A DNA stretch of 64,000 bases from Methanobrevibacter sp. (lineage in GTDB: Archaea > Methanobacteriota > Methanobacteria > Methanobacteriales > Methanobacteriaceae): the NCBI RefSeq assembly GCF_017427765.1, contig NZ_JAFRSC010000022.1:1-64000 (forward strand), written 5' to 3'. A model generated the notes under the pieces. It saw only the letters and a list, made by a program, of their open reading frames with translations, was not told the origin of the DNA and did not search any database. The position numbers were made by a program, and so were the translations under genes. Of this stretch, positions 48,397 to 57,707 are shown in pieces (position 1 is the stretch's first letter; each line of letters opens with the position of its first letter).

Positions 48397-49854
48397 ATGA
48401 AATATGAAGTTTTTATCAGCAGCAATCAGAGGGAATTTGAAAAAGAACGTCAAATTATTAAAAAACATTTTGAAGAAGATTATTTTTTAAAATCATTTTT
48501 CAATCCATTCCTTTTTGAGTTTTCTCCAGCTTCTGGTTTATCTCCTGAAACAACATTCTTTGAAAAGGTTAGAAAATCAGATGTTTACATTTGTTTAATA
48601 GGTTCAGACTATGGAACCGTAAAAGAAAACGGATTGTCTGCAACAGAAGAAGAATATGATGCTTTTCATATTTCAAATAAAAATTCATTTTTCTATCTTA
48701 AAAACACACCAACTCGAGATGAAAAAAGCGAAAAATTTATTTTAAAAATCCAACCTGACAATAAATATGTCTTTTTTGATGATACTGAAGAGTTAATTGA
48801 AGCTATTAAAAATAGTCTTGTAGAATTTTTAAATAGTCAAAGAAAAGACAATGATGATTTTGATAAAAAATTAGTACTCGAATCATCAATTGATGATGTG
48901 GATGATGAAGCTTACAATTTATTCTTTTCGCTATTAAAAGAGGATGATTCCTTTAATAAATTAAGGGGCAATGACGATAAGACTCATGTGTTAAAACTTA
49001 TTGGTGCTGGTGAGGATGTCAATGGTGAATTTCACCTAAACAATGCAGGAGTATTATTTTTTGCAAAGAATATCACAAAATTCATCTCTCATGAAATTAA
49101 AATGGTTAGATTTAATGGAGTGACTAAATTTGATGCTATTGATAGAGTGGATTCAAGCAGTTCCTTTTTGATATTCCTAGATGAATTTGAAAACTTCTTT
49201 AAAAAGAATACTCGATCAGGATTTTATATTGAAGGAACCAAAAGGGTAAATATTGATGAATATCCGCTTAAAGCTATTCGTGAAGCTATTATCAATGCTT
49301 TGGCTCATAGAAATTATGATATCTCCTCAAGTTTTATAGAGTTCTTTATATTCGATGATAGAATCGAAGTTATGAGTCCTGGAAAGCTCAAATATCCATT
49401 AACTATTGAAGATATTAAAAAGGATGATAGTATTGCTCATAGAAATGCATTAATCTGTGATATTTTCTATAAAACCAATTATATGGAACACATTGGCAGG
49501 GGTATATCTCAAATGACAGATGAAATGCTAAAACTAGGATTGGAAGAACCAATTTTTTCTGAAGGAAATGATTCTTTTAAAGTGGTCTTTAAAGGAAACG
49601 GTGGTGAAATTATTCCAAGAGAAAACAGTAAAAATGTTCTGAATCTATCTGATTTGGGTTTAAATCAACGCCAATTTGACATTTTAACTGAAATAGTAAA
49701 TAACAATGTTTCCATGACTTATGACGATCATATTAAAATGTTCAATACCTCAAAACCTACTGCTGAGAGAGATTTTAGAAAATTAGTCGAACTTAATTTG
49801 GTTAAAAAAACTATTGTTAACAGAAAGGCACAATTCTCATCACCAGATTATTAA
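48397..49854 (+). CDS. DUF4062 plus RecG-like ATP-binding protein
   Basis: A 485-residue three-part protein. Residues 1-145 form a DUF4062 domain (VFISSNQREFEKERQIIKKH, then CLIGSDYGTV), a sensor-like fold often found on NTPases. Residues about 160-405 resemble the RecG-like HATPase_c_4 module that usually follows an AlbA_2/Schlafen domain (IREAIINALAHRNYD, and HIGRGISQMTDEM). The end (about 420-480) is a winged helix. The AlbA_2 domain is absent and DUF4062 stands in its place. ATG 48397 is used, with AGGTTGGATA upstream; a TTG at 48373 is less likely. The role is probably regulatory or defensive; it is not a helicase. Confidence 0.72.
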   Translation: MKYEVFISSNQREFEKERQIIKKHFEEDYFLKSFFNPFLFEFSPASGLSPETTFFEKVRKSDVYICLIGSDYGTVKENGLSATEEEYDAFHISNKNSFFYLKNTPTRDEKSEKFILKIQPDNKYVFFDDTEELIEAIKNSLVEFLNSQRKDNDDFDKKLVLESSIDDVDDEAYNLFFSLLKEDDSFNKLRGNDDKTHVLKLIGAGEDVNGEFHLNNAGVLFFAKNITKFISHEIKMVRFNGVTKFDAIDRVDSSSSFLIFLDEFENFFKKNTRSGFYIEGTKRVNIDEYPLKAIREAIINALAHRNYDISSSFIEFFIFDDRIEVMSPGKLKYPLTIEDIKKDDSIAHRNALICDIFYKTNYMEHIGRGISQMTDEMLKLGLEEPIFSEGNDSFKVVFKGNGGEIIPRENSKNVLNLSDLGLNQRQFDILTEIVNNNVSMTYDDHIKMFNTSKPTAERDFRKLVELNLVKKTIVNRKAQFSSPDY

Positions 49855-49874
49855 ACAATGATGGATTTCATCGA

Positions 49875-49898
49875 TTTTTGATGGACTTTTTGATGGAC
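49875..49898 (+). repeat. 12-base tandem duplication
   Basis: TTTTTGATGGAC occurs twice in tandem just after the DUF4062 gene, with a partial third copy TTGATGGACTT near 49995. The rest of the 244-base gap is unremarkable. Confidence 0.5.
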
Positions 49899-50098
49899 TT
49901 TTTAATTAAAGAATTGATTAATAATTTGTCATGTTAATTATTAATAGGTTATTTTAATTATTCCTGTATTGAATATAATCAATACCAAAATCATGTTGAT
50001 GGACTTGACATAATAGAGTAGTCATGTTATAATTTATGGATGGATGTTTTAGAATATCATATTTTCTAATATGCTCAGGGGATTTAATCGATATTTTT

Positions 50099-51205
50099 TT
50101 AAGGTTCTGAATCTTTTAATAAATTTTTTAATTTAACTTCATTAATAACATGTTTTGAAACTCCATTATAACCTGGAAATAAATATTCTTCTGAATATCC
50201 ATCTAAATACAATTCATTTAAAATTTCTACTTTAAGTTCTTTAGATATGATTAATTTATATAAAATAGTATCATTTGGAGTTAAATTCGGAGGAACTGTA
50301 ATAATATTCCGATTATATGATTTTCCTTTGCTTCTGTCAGTTAGGTCATGTTTTAACTCCTCTGATATGATTTCATCTAATGGACTCTCATAATTTCCAA
50401 CATAATGATTTAAAAATGTAAATAATCCTTTTTGAGCAGTTAAGTTGGGATTAGTATTATATTCTGGCCTGTAAATAGTTAAGTTAATTGTATATTCGTT
50501 ATTTATTAGTCTATTTTCAAATAATTTATAATTTAAAGCCCATAAAACACAATCTTGTGTATTTGAATTAGATAATACATCTTTTACAGCAAAATATAAT
50601 GAAACCTTATAATCATAAGACCAATCCAATGCTTTTGTTGGTAAACCATAATGTTGAGCTAAGGATATGATTTCGGGATAATCGTAAAATATTTCATCTA
50701 ACTTTGGCGGGTGTAATTGTGAAGTGGGATGTATTAATGCTCTAGTGAACTTATTTGTGTTAACTTTTAAACCACATCTGTCAGCATAGTTAAAAAATTT
50801 TTGAAGGATATATAATTCTTTTTCATTTTGCAATTCATTTTTTGCAACAGTGTAATCCTTGTTTTTGCCTGAAGTAGGATTCCCATATTTGTCAACTTGT
50901 ATATAAAATCTTTTTTTATAATCAACTTCATCTTCATAGCATTCTAAATTTTTCTCTTTAACTTCATTCTCACTAACTTCAATCCAAAATTTTTTGTTGT
51001 TTTCAATAAGTTCATCAATTTTTAATTGGTTTAAATTATCTTTTCTAAGTGATGATGGAATTAATTCATATTTAATATCTGATACCCCTCTGAATATAAA
51101 ATCTTCACGAAGATCAATTTTATTTTCCTCATGTTTTCCATAGATTATTTTTACAAGTTCATCATAACTTTCAATTTCTATTTTATTTATCCCATTTTTT
51201 AGCAT
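50099..51205 (-). CDS. FRG domain-containing protein
   Basis: A 368-residue protein with the FRG signature: FIFRGVSDIKYELIPSSLRK near 38-57 with Phe-Arg-Gly, and ISLAQHYGLPTKALDWSYDY near 187-206, followed by YFAVKD. FRG proteins occur in phage defence and toxin loci; the domain is thought to act on nucleic acid or nucleotides but is not well characterised. It is divergent from the HEPN/Abi_C operon, with a 144-base shared promoter. The start is ATG 51205, with GGTGAGAGG upstream. No membrane segment. Confidence 0.82.
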   Translation of the reverse strand: MLKNGINKIEIESYDELVKIIYGKHEENKIDLREDFIFRGVSDIKYELIPSSLRKDNLNQLKIDELIENNKKFWIEVSENEVKEKNLECYEDEVDYKKRFYIQVDKYGNPTSGKNKDYTVAKNELQNEKELYILQKFFNYADRCGLKVNTNKFTRALIHPTSQLHPPKLDEIFYDYPEIISLAQHYGLPTKALDWSYDYKVSLYFAVKDVLSNSNTQDCVLWALNYKLFENRLINNEYTINLTIYRPEYNTNPNLTAQKGLFTFLNHYVGNYESPLDEIISEELKHDLTDRSKGKSYNRNIITVPPNLTPNDTILYKLIISKELKVEILNELYLDGYSEEYLFPGYNGVSKHVINEVKLKNLLKDSEP

Positions 51206-51277
51206 AACCTCTCACCTGTTGTTCTATTTAAATGAATCAGGTATATACTCATTAATCAAACCTTAATTTATTCATGA

Positions 51278-51300
51278 ATATTACTTTTCAATTGCTCTCT
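51278..51300 (+). repeat. Copy B of the 19-base promoter element
   Basis: Core TACTTTTCAATTGCTCTCT, ending 49 bases before the HEPN/Abi_C start and followed by TATA-like ATTATTTATAATATT. Lies in the divergent promoter with the FRG gene. Confidence 0.7.
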
Positions 51301-51349
51301 ATAATTATTTATAATATTATTTATTTATTAAAATTATAGGGAGTTATTT

Positions 51350-52120
51350 ATGTTTTCACCGAGAGAATTAAGTTTTTTTGAGAATTTATTTAATATGGAA
51401 TCAGGATATGTTTTGGATTTTTCAAGAGACGGATTGAAAAATTTCATTCGGGACTCAGTAAATTTGGATGTTTTCACAGTTGAATATTCAAATCAGGTTA
51501 AAAAGAGATATAGAACAGACTCTATGGTCAATACATTAAAATATTTTTGGGAAACTGAAGATTTTAGCAAAACATTAAAATTAATTAGTGATTTAGTTGA
51601 TTATTATGAATTTGAATATTATGGTGATGAAAATGAAGTTAGCGAAGCTAAAATAATTTTAAATAGATATTATAATCCTGTTAAAATTAAGAATGATTTT
51701 TCAGATGAAAAAAGAATAACTGATTTAATTAATGAGATTAATTATATAATTGATGAACGACAACCAATTTTTGCGTTAGTGGAATTGCATACATTAACAC
51801 ATAATATATTTAGACGACTTTGTGATTCTCATAATATTTCCTACACTAAAACTGATGGAATAGATTCTTTATTTAAAAAATATGCTAAATTTTTAAATCA
51901 GAATAATTATGTGGAATCACAAATGTCAAAAACCATTTTTAGAAATACAGGTACATTGTTGTCACAATTCAATGATATTAGAAATAATAAGACCTATGCA
52001 CATGACAATCCTATTTTAGACCAATTTGAAAGTGAATTCATTTATAAACAGGTTGTGAATATTTTATATTTCATTGACCTTGTTGATGATAATTTTAATA
52101 TTAAAGAAAGGGTGAAATAG
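51350..52120 (+). CDS. Abi_C/HEPN-like abortive infection protein
   Basis: A 256-residue protein whose C-terminal half (about 130-250) matches the abortive infection C-terminus (Abi_C) pattern: paired helices with LVELHTLTHNIFRRL, then FNDIRNNKTYAHDNP, in which Arg211 and His218 form an R-x6-H HEPN-type ribonuclease motif. The N-terminal part is unassigned. The gene ends one base before the next, so it is a two-gene unit. A growth-arresting ribonuclease, held in check by its partner, is a reasonable but unproven model. Confidence 0.65.
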   Translation: MFSPRELSFFENLFNMESGYVLDFSRDGLKNFIRDSVNLDVFTVEYSNQVKKRYRTDSMVNTLKYFWETEDFSKTLKLISDLVDYYEFEYYGDENEVSEAKIILNRYYNPVKIKNDFSDEKRITDLINEINYIIDERQPIFALVELHTLTHNIFRRLCDSHNISYTKTDGIDSLFKKYAKFLNQNNYVESQMSKTIFRNTGTLLSQFNDIRNNKTYAHDNPILDQFESEFIYKQVVNILYFIDLVDDNFNIKERVK

Positions 52121-52121
52121 T

Positions 52122-53300
52122 ATGGTTCATACTTATGAAAAAAATTTACTAGAAAGATATTTAAGACCCGTAAAAATCGAGAATAAAGAATACTATTACA
52201 GTTTAATATATGAAATTTCAGAATCATTAACCAGTGGAATAATCGTTGATTTTTTTCATTCAAATAAGATTAACATGATTATTACAGAAGCAGGTCAATC
52301 ATTAGCTAATTCAATAAAGTTATATGAATTAGGTTATTTTGATGATGCTTATTATTCGATGAGATCCTCAATTGAACTAGCAACAATAATGCTGGATGTC
52401 GGCGATAACGAATATGAACAGATGATACATAATATGAATCTCTTTTCAACCAAGGAATATCGAAACTTTAGAGCAAGCACCTTAAGATATTTAAAAGATA
52501 ATGGAATTGAATTTAGAGATGTTTCTAATAAAATGCCAAACTTTGTTAATGAGATTAATGATACCTGTAAAAAATTAAATAAATTTGTTCATAAGACAGG
52601 TTTTGATAATTTTTACGGTATTAGAAATAACTATGATGATGATTTTCACAAAAGACAATTGAAAGATTTTGAAGATAATCTAATTTCTTCAATTAGAATT
52701 GTAGCCATAATGAGATTGGTTATTGATCCATTCCCTTTGCTTTTGGCAGATGAAGAAATATATTGCAGGAGTCCAAACATTTTAACTTATCCATTTAATG
52801 AAAAGTTATTGGAAGTAATAGGGGATAAATCAATTGCAGAATTTAAAAGTACTGATATTTATAAATCCTATGAGGAAGAGTTAATGAAACTTGAAAAAAG
52901 AAATAGGGGAGTAAATGCAGTTGTAATGGCAAATTACATTGATTTGGATAATATTGATAATATCTATTTGCAAAAACATTTGCTTGATAGTCATGAACTG
53001 AAATATGTGAATATTGCAAGTTGCAGTGATAAGATAATTTTGATTATATCTGATAATGGATTATCAAGATATAATACAAGCTCTAACAATCATAAAATTT
53101 TGTGCAACCATACAGATATTAATTTTAGAAATTCCTCTGAAAAATTTAATATTAAATATGATTCCATTTTTGTTTCGATTTTAAAGCATAGCAAAGATGA
53201 AATATCTGAATTTAATGGCATGATTAATTATATTTATATTTTTCATTTAAAGATATTCGATGAACTAGAAATTAATAAGTTGAATTCATTAAAACTATAA
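52122..53300 (+). CDS. Unrecognised partner of the HEPN/Abi_C protein
   Basis: A 392-residue protein without a family I can name. The first about 200 residues look helical and HEPN-like in layout (ELGYFDDAYYSMRSSIELAT, then KLNKFVHKTGFDNFYG with Lys-x-His rather than R-x-H). Residues about 250-390 alternate strands and helices with RYNTSSNNHKI. Its first base is two bases after the upstream stop, so translation is coupled. Either an antitoxin/sensor or a second effector is possible. Lys, Asn and Ile are very abundant, like other genes of the island. Confidence 0.75.
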   Translation: MVHTYEKNLLERYLRPVKIENKEYYYSLIYEISESLTSGIIVDFFHSNKINMIITEAGQSLANSIKLYELGYFDDAYYSMRSSIELATIMLDVGDNEYEQMIHNMNLFSTKEYRNFRASTLRYLKDNGIEFRDVSNKMPNFVNEINDTCKKLNKFVHKTGFDNFYGIRNNYDDDFHKRQLKDFEDNLISSIRIVAIMRLVIDPFPLLLADEEIYCRSPNILTYPFNEKLLEVIGDKSIAEFKSTDIYKSYEEELMKLEKRNRGVNAVVMANYIDLDNIDNIYLQKHLLDSHELKYVNIASCSDKIILIISDNGLSRYNTSSNNHKILCNHTDINFRNSSEKFNIKYDSIFVSILKHSKDEISEFNGMINYIYIFHLKIFDELEINKLNSLKL

Positions 53301-53500
53301 TGAAATTATTTATATTATTACTATTTATTATAATATCTTCTTCAAAGATTTGTAATGCAGTAATTAATGCAAAATCATGAATCCATACTCTTTATCAACA
53401 GAATATAAATAAAAATCTAATGCATTACAATATCTATTAATATCACGAATATTTTTAAAAAAAGTACCCTCCAGATCAAAAATTTTGAAAAATAAAACCC
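53300..53500 (-). pseudogene. Remnant of a KAP-family P-loop NTPase gene
   Basis: On the minus strand, frame-disrupted pieces read KIFDLEGTFFKNIRDINRYC, then NALDFYLYSVDKEYG, and after a frame change HDFALITALQIFEEDI. This order matches the C-terminal part of KAP NTPases, where an arginine-finger-like NxRDIxRxxNxL segment is followed by a DFxxITALxxFE segment. The Walker region is gone. KAP NTPases are frequent in defence islands. Assignment is from pattern only. Confidence 0.4.
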
Positions 53501-54232
53501 AACATCAATATTCATATGATTTGCTAATACATGATAAAATTTTAATTTATTTAAATAGTTATACAATTCAACAATAGTGATTGATACAAAAGAGTTTTAT
53601 TTTTACATTTATACTTCTGAATAGTACAGATTTTTTTATTAATTTTTAAAAAATTAATTTTATTTCAATATTTCAATTTTTAACATTTTATTTTGAGTTA
53701 TAAGATGAATAATTAGATTTTCATGTTAAAAATGAATTTTGCCTACTTTTTAAAGTTTAATCAAATTCTTATTAATAGATTCACATCCAAAACGTGAAAG
53801 ATTATCAACTTGGTGAAATTCAGAAAACTCAGGTACAAAATTGAAAAATTTAAATTGTTTTGACCTAATATATCCATATGGAGCTTTTGTTTTAATATTA
53901 GACTATTAATATATTATTTCCACTTAATATGTTAATTTCACTACTTTTAAATTAAAAATAAATAAAAAATTGAGCGAAAAAATTCGTGACTCAAAAACTT
54001 GTGAAAATTCAAATTCCACAAATTTTTGAAAGAGACTTTTATATTCTAAAACTCCAAAAGATGAAAAAATAAAGTTGCAATTGATAAATAATGGAAATAT
54101 AAAAAATTGGTTAAGCGTCATGATTAACTTTTGAATAGAGTAGTATTAATAGACAGATTCAAACTCAAAGAGGTATGATTTAACATTTACAAGGTAATTA
54201 ACGTGTTAAGAAAGGTTTGTAATTTTTTTTAA
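53501..54232. other. Long AT-rich gap with an orphan ORF fragment
   Basis: More than 700 bases between the remnant and the methyltransferase promoter. A minus-strand fragment at 53750-53904 reads TKAPYGYIRSKQFKFFNFVP then EFSEFHQVDNLSRFGCESIN before a stop, about 50 residues with no start. It looks protein-like but I cannot place it. The rest shows only low-complexity AT sequence and a 65-codon minus-strand frame (53924-54121) rich in Phe that I do not regard as a gene. Confidence 0.3.
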
Positions 54233-54255
54233 ATATTACTTCTCAATTGCTCTTT
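54233..54255 (+). repeat. Copy C of the 19-base promoter element
   Basis: Core TACTTCTCAATTGCTCTTT, ending 60 bases before the methyltransferase start. TATA-like AATTTTTATATAATTATTT follows at about 54282-54300. Confidence 0.7.
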
Positions 54256-54315
54256 CAATTAATTTAAATAATAGTGTTAACTTAAATTTTTATATAATTA
54301 TTTCGAGAAGATATT

Positions 54316-56211
54316 ATGGTAAAAAATATGAATTTATCAAGTGGGATAATTGATAATTTGTTAAATGAATTTTCGATTCATGAAATTGAAAGTGCAGTTA
54401 TCCAATTATTTTTAGATGATAATAATGTTTCTTTTTCAAAAAATTTACTTATTAAAGAATTTATGGAGAATAATAAAAATATTGATGATATTAAAGTTGT
54501 AATTAAGAATTATTGTTCAAATTTTGATTTAAAAGCTGTTGAGAGAATTTTTGAATTATTGATACCTAAAGAGGATAGGGAAACCAATGGTGCATTTTAT
54601 ACTCCAAATATTATTATTAAATATATTGTGGATAATTGTATTACTGGTGATGAAACAGTTTGTGATCCTTCATGTGGTAGTGGGGGATTTTTATTAGAAG
54701 CTACAAAAAGAATTCAACATTTAACGAATAAATCTGTTATACAAATTTTAGAAAATAATATTTTTGGTTGTGATATTTTAGATTATGCGGTTAAACGGAC
54801 TAAGATTTTGTTAACATTGTATGCTTTATATAATTCTGAAGATACTAATCAAATAGAATTTAATATTATTAATGAAAATAGTTTATTATGTGACTGGAAC
54901 AGTATATTTCCGAATATTTTAGGTCAAAAAGGTATTTTTGCTACAAAAAAAGATTTAATTAAAGGTTTTGATGTAATTATAGGTAATCCTCCCTATTTAA
55001 GAATTCAAGATTTAGATTTAGAAACAAAACATAATCTAATTAAAAAATGGAGTAATATTAATAAAGGAAATTTTAATATATATTTTACCTTTTTTTATTT
55101 AGGGTATCAGTTACTGAAACCTAAGGGTAAATTAGGTTATATCACTCCAAATAATTTTTTTACTTCATTATCTGGAAGGAAACTAAGGGAATGGATGGTT
55201 AATAAACTTGAAATTATTATGGATTTTAAACATTTAAAAATATTTCAGGATGTTTCTACATATACTTGTATAGTAATCCTATCAAAAATAGAAAAATCTT
55301 ATTTTAAATATAAACCAATTGAAAAAAGTATTGATTTAAATTTGAATAATGAAAATCTTTCAATTATTTATGTTAAGGATTTAAACAATAAAAAATGGAG
55401 GCTATTGGAGTCTCAGGATCAGGAAAATATTAAAAAAATTGAAAATTGTGGTGAAAAATTAGGTGATTTAACTAATATTAAGGCAGGCATTGCAACATTA
55501 AAAGATAAACTATATTTTATAGATGGAGATTGTGAAGATGGTGAATTTTATTATAAAATGTTTAATAATATTTCATATCCTATTGAAAAGGAAATAACTC
55601 GCAGTATTATTAAGATTTCCACTGTAAAAAATGAAAATGATATAAAAAATAATACATTAAGAATAATTTTTCCATATTACTCTCATCCTAAAGTTCAAAT
55701 TATTCCTGAAGAGATTTTGATTAAGAAATATCCAAAATGCTATGAATATTTATATGCTATAAAAAATGAACTTTCTAAAAGGGATAAAGGAAAGAAAAAA
55801 TATGAATCCTGGTATGCATATGGTAGAAAACAAGGTGTTGATACATATGGTTTGAAATTATTAACTCCTACTTTTAGTAAGAAACCTCGTTTTTTATTGG
55901 ATTCAGATGAGTCTTCTTTGTTTTGCAATGGTTATGCTATTTTTGAAAAAAATGGTGTTGATTTAAGAATTATCCAAAAAATTTTAAATTCAATTGTTAT
56001 GGATTATTATATTAATAAAACAAGTGTGAATATTGAAGGAGGTTTTCCTTGTTTCCAAAAAAATTTCATAGAATTATTTTCAATTCCAAATTTAGATGAT
56101 AATGATAGAAATTTTTTATTAAAAGAAAAAAGTAATGAAAAAATTGATGAATTTCTAATTAAGTTATATGATTTAGATATTAAACCTCTTATTAATTTTC
56201 AGAGGCGATAA
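54316..56211 (+). CDS. Type II (Eco57I/TaqI-class) N6-adenine DNA methyltransferase
   Basis: A 631-residue gamma-class N6-adenine methyltransferase. NGAFYTPNIIIKYIVDNCIT (about 91-110), SAM motif DPSCGSGGF (about 117-125), and catalytic NPPY (224-227) are intact. From about 390 onward there is a TaqI-C-like target-recognition region (LGDLTNIKAGIATLKDKLYF, then the SWYAYGRKQGVDTYGLKLLT block). No nuclease motif is fused at the N-terminus, so cutting must be by a separate protein, possibly the convergent gene whose end it overlaps by 39 bases. Confidence 0.88.
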   Translation: MVKNMNLSSGIIDNLLNEFSIHEIESAVIQLFLDDNNVSFSKNLLIKEFMENNKNIDDIKVVIKNYCSNFDLKAVERIFELLIPKEDRETNGAFYTPNIIIKYIVDNCITGDETVCDPSCGSGGFLLEATKRIQHLTNKSVIQILENNIFGCDILDYAVKRTKILLTLYALYNSEDTNQIEFNIINENSLLCDWNSIFPNILGQKGIFATKKDLIKGFDVIIGNPPYLRIQDLDLETKHNLIKKWSNINKGNFNIYFTFFYLGYQLLKPKGKLGYITPNNFFTSLSGRKLREWMVNKLEIIMDFKHLKIFQDVSTYTCIVILSKIEKSYFKYKPIEKSIDLNLNNENLSIIYVKDLNNKKWRLLESQDQENIKKIENCGEKLGDLTNIKAGIATLKDKLYFIDGDCEDGEFYYKMFNNISYPIEKEITRSIIKISTVKNENDIKNNTLRIIFPYYSHPKVQIIPEEILIKKYPKCYEYLYAIKNELSKRDKGKKKYESWYAYGRKQGVDTYGLKLLTPTFSKKPRFLLDSDESSLFCNGYAIFEKNGVDLRIIQKILNSIVMDYYINKTSVNIEGGFPCFQKNFIELFSIPNLDDNDRNFLLKEKSNEKIDEFLIKLYDLDIKPLINFQRR

Positions 56212-57021
56212 ACTACCATGTCGTTTTTCATAACAAGTTAATAAATCTGAAACTAAATTGCTAGTATTTAATTCTTTTAAATTAATATTTTCTAGTTTTT
56301 CTTCGTCAATTAAACCAGTGTTTAATAAATCTTTATTATTTTTTATTTCTTTTGGTTTTTCATCTCTAAAATCAACAATCAATAATGCAACACGTTCATA
56401 TTTCCAATAATCTTCGTTTTTATCTTTTCGATTATTTATTTCAGAAAATGAAGGTAAATATTTTTCTAGGGGTAATTGTTCTTTCCATCCAATTTCTTTA
56501 TTTTTTATTTTTATAGGATCATATGCAAATAAAGGAACCATATATAATTCGCCCATAACTAACTCAGGACATCTTAAATGAAGATTTAATGCTTCAGCAA
56601 ATGTTCTTTCAAATAATGTATCAAAATTTTTTGCTAAACTACTTAATTGACTTCTAATATTTATAGATAAACTGACACTCATTGTGTGTTTTCCAATCTT
56701 GTCAGATTTACCTTTTAAAACCCCTCGCTCAATAATTTCAGAATAAGGATGTGAACCTAATACTGTTACATCTTGATCTTTTGTTTTTAAAAAACCAGAC
56801 ATTTTCACTTCTGGTTTTGATGAATTTAATGGAGGGTAAATATTTTCTTTGGGTATTCCTTCTAAAATCAGTTTATTCTTAACATATTCATGAATATAAT
56901 TGATTAATTGTTGGGATCTAATTAAAGAGTGTACAGATTCTTCACCACCTTTTAAAATAGCGTTTTCATAATCATTTTTTATATTTAATAATACTTCTTC
57001 TAATAATTTATCCGTAGTCAT
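56173..57021 (-). CDS. Possible type II restriction endonuclease
   Basis: A 282-residue soluble protein with no family I recognise. It lies tail-to-tail with the DNA methyltransferase and overlaps it by 39 bases, the layout expected of a cognate restriction enzyme. The segment KPEVKMSGFLKTKDQDVTVL (about 69-88), with acidic and lysine residues in a strand-like setting, is a possible PD-(D/E)xK-like site; a clear catalytic core is not visible. The C-terminus YEKRHGSLSPLKIN sits in the overlap. Moderate confidence in function, high that it is a gene. Confidence 0.55.
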   Translation of the reverse strand: MTTDKLLEEVLLNIKNDYENAILKGGEESVHSLIRSQQLINYIHEYVKNKLILEGIPKENIYPPLNSSKPEVKMSGFLKTKDQDVTVLGSHPYSEIIERGVLKGKSDKIGKHTMSVSLSINIRSQLSSLAKNFDTLFERTFAEALNLHLRCPELVMGELYMVPLFAYDPIKIKNKEIGWKEQLPLEKYLPSFSEINNRKDKNEDYWKYERVALLIVDFRDEKPKEIKNNKDLLNTGLIDEEKLENINLKELNTSNLVSDLLTCYEKRHGSLSPLKINKRFNI

Positions 57022-57239
57022 TATTTTACCCTACTTATTACATTTATTATATATATTTCTGTTGATTATTTAAAATTATGGGTTAATTGTGTAATAAAAT
57101 AGTTAGTATATTGTTTGAAAAAACCAAGAGTTGTATTAACACTATTGTTTAAGATTCCAGTTTTTTCTGAGAAATGTTTTAAATATCAAATGATGCTTTT
57201 TTTAGTAGTTTATATAAATTAAATTAATTTTTTCATTAT

Positions 57240-57707
57240 TCATATAAATTCACCTTTCGGTCTTGCTTTTATTCCAAATTTTTTATACATTGCTCTTGTT
57301 GTTTTATTAGACTCGATTGCTAGGTATTTTTCCGGATTATCTCCGTGAGTTGGCAGCACTGCCTTTTCAAGCCAGTATTTTTTCAATTCATGAGGTCTTT
57401 TATTGAAGTTCCAGAAGGATTCGGCTATTTTTAAATCAGTGTTTTCTTCAATGTGTTTTAGTGAATCATATGATGTGCAATATGGGCTTGCTGTGATTAG
57501 GATAATGTAGTTGTCCTTGATTAGTTCAATCAGTTGGTGCTCATATTGTCTTTTGTTGATCTTTTCAGGCAGTTTCTCATATCTGATAGGCCAGGAATTG
57601 GAGATTAATGTGTAATTTAAATCCATAAGGATTATTTTATCTTTTGGGATTGGCAGTTTTTCTGTTAATATCTTGTCTTTGGAATCGTTTTCAATCAGTT
57701 TGACCAC
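57240..57707 (-). CDS. HAD-like phosphatase-fold protein
   Basis: A 155-residue protein with HAD motif order: motif I MDLNYTLISN (residues about 28-37), motif II ILITAS (about 68-73), a lysine in KKYWLEK, and motif IV-like THGDNPEKYLAIESN. The second Asp of the usual DxDxT is Asn31, which should impair phosphatase activity. It may be a polynucleotide-kinase/phosphatase relative. It begins with GTG (57707) inside a small zinc-ribbon ORF, and no in-frame ATG precedes motif I. Confidence 0.6.
   Translation of the reverse strand: MVKLIENDSKDKILTEKLPIPKDKIILMDLNYTLISNSWPIRYEKLPEKINKRQYEHQLIELIKDNYIILITASPYCTSYDSLKHIEENTDLKIAESFWNFNKRPHELKKYWLEKAVLPTHGDNPEKYLAIESNKTTRAMYKKFGIKARPKGEFI

Noticed and set aside
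53924-54121. A 65-codon Phe-rich minus-strand frame
   Set aside because: Low-complexity translation of AT-rich DNA, with no start signal and no motif.
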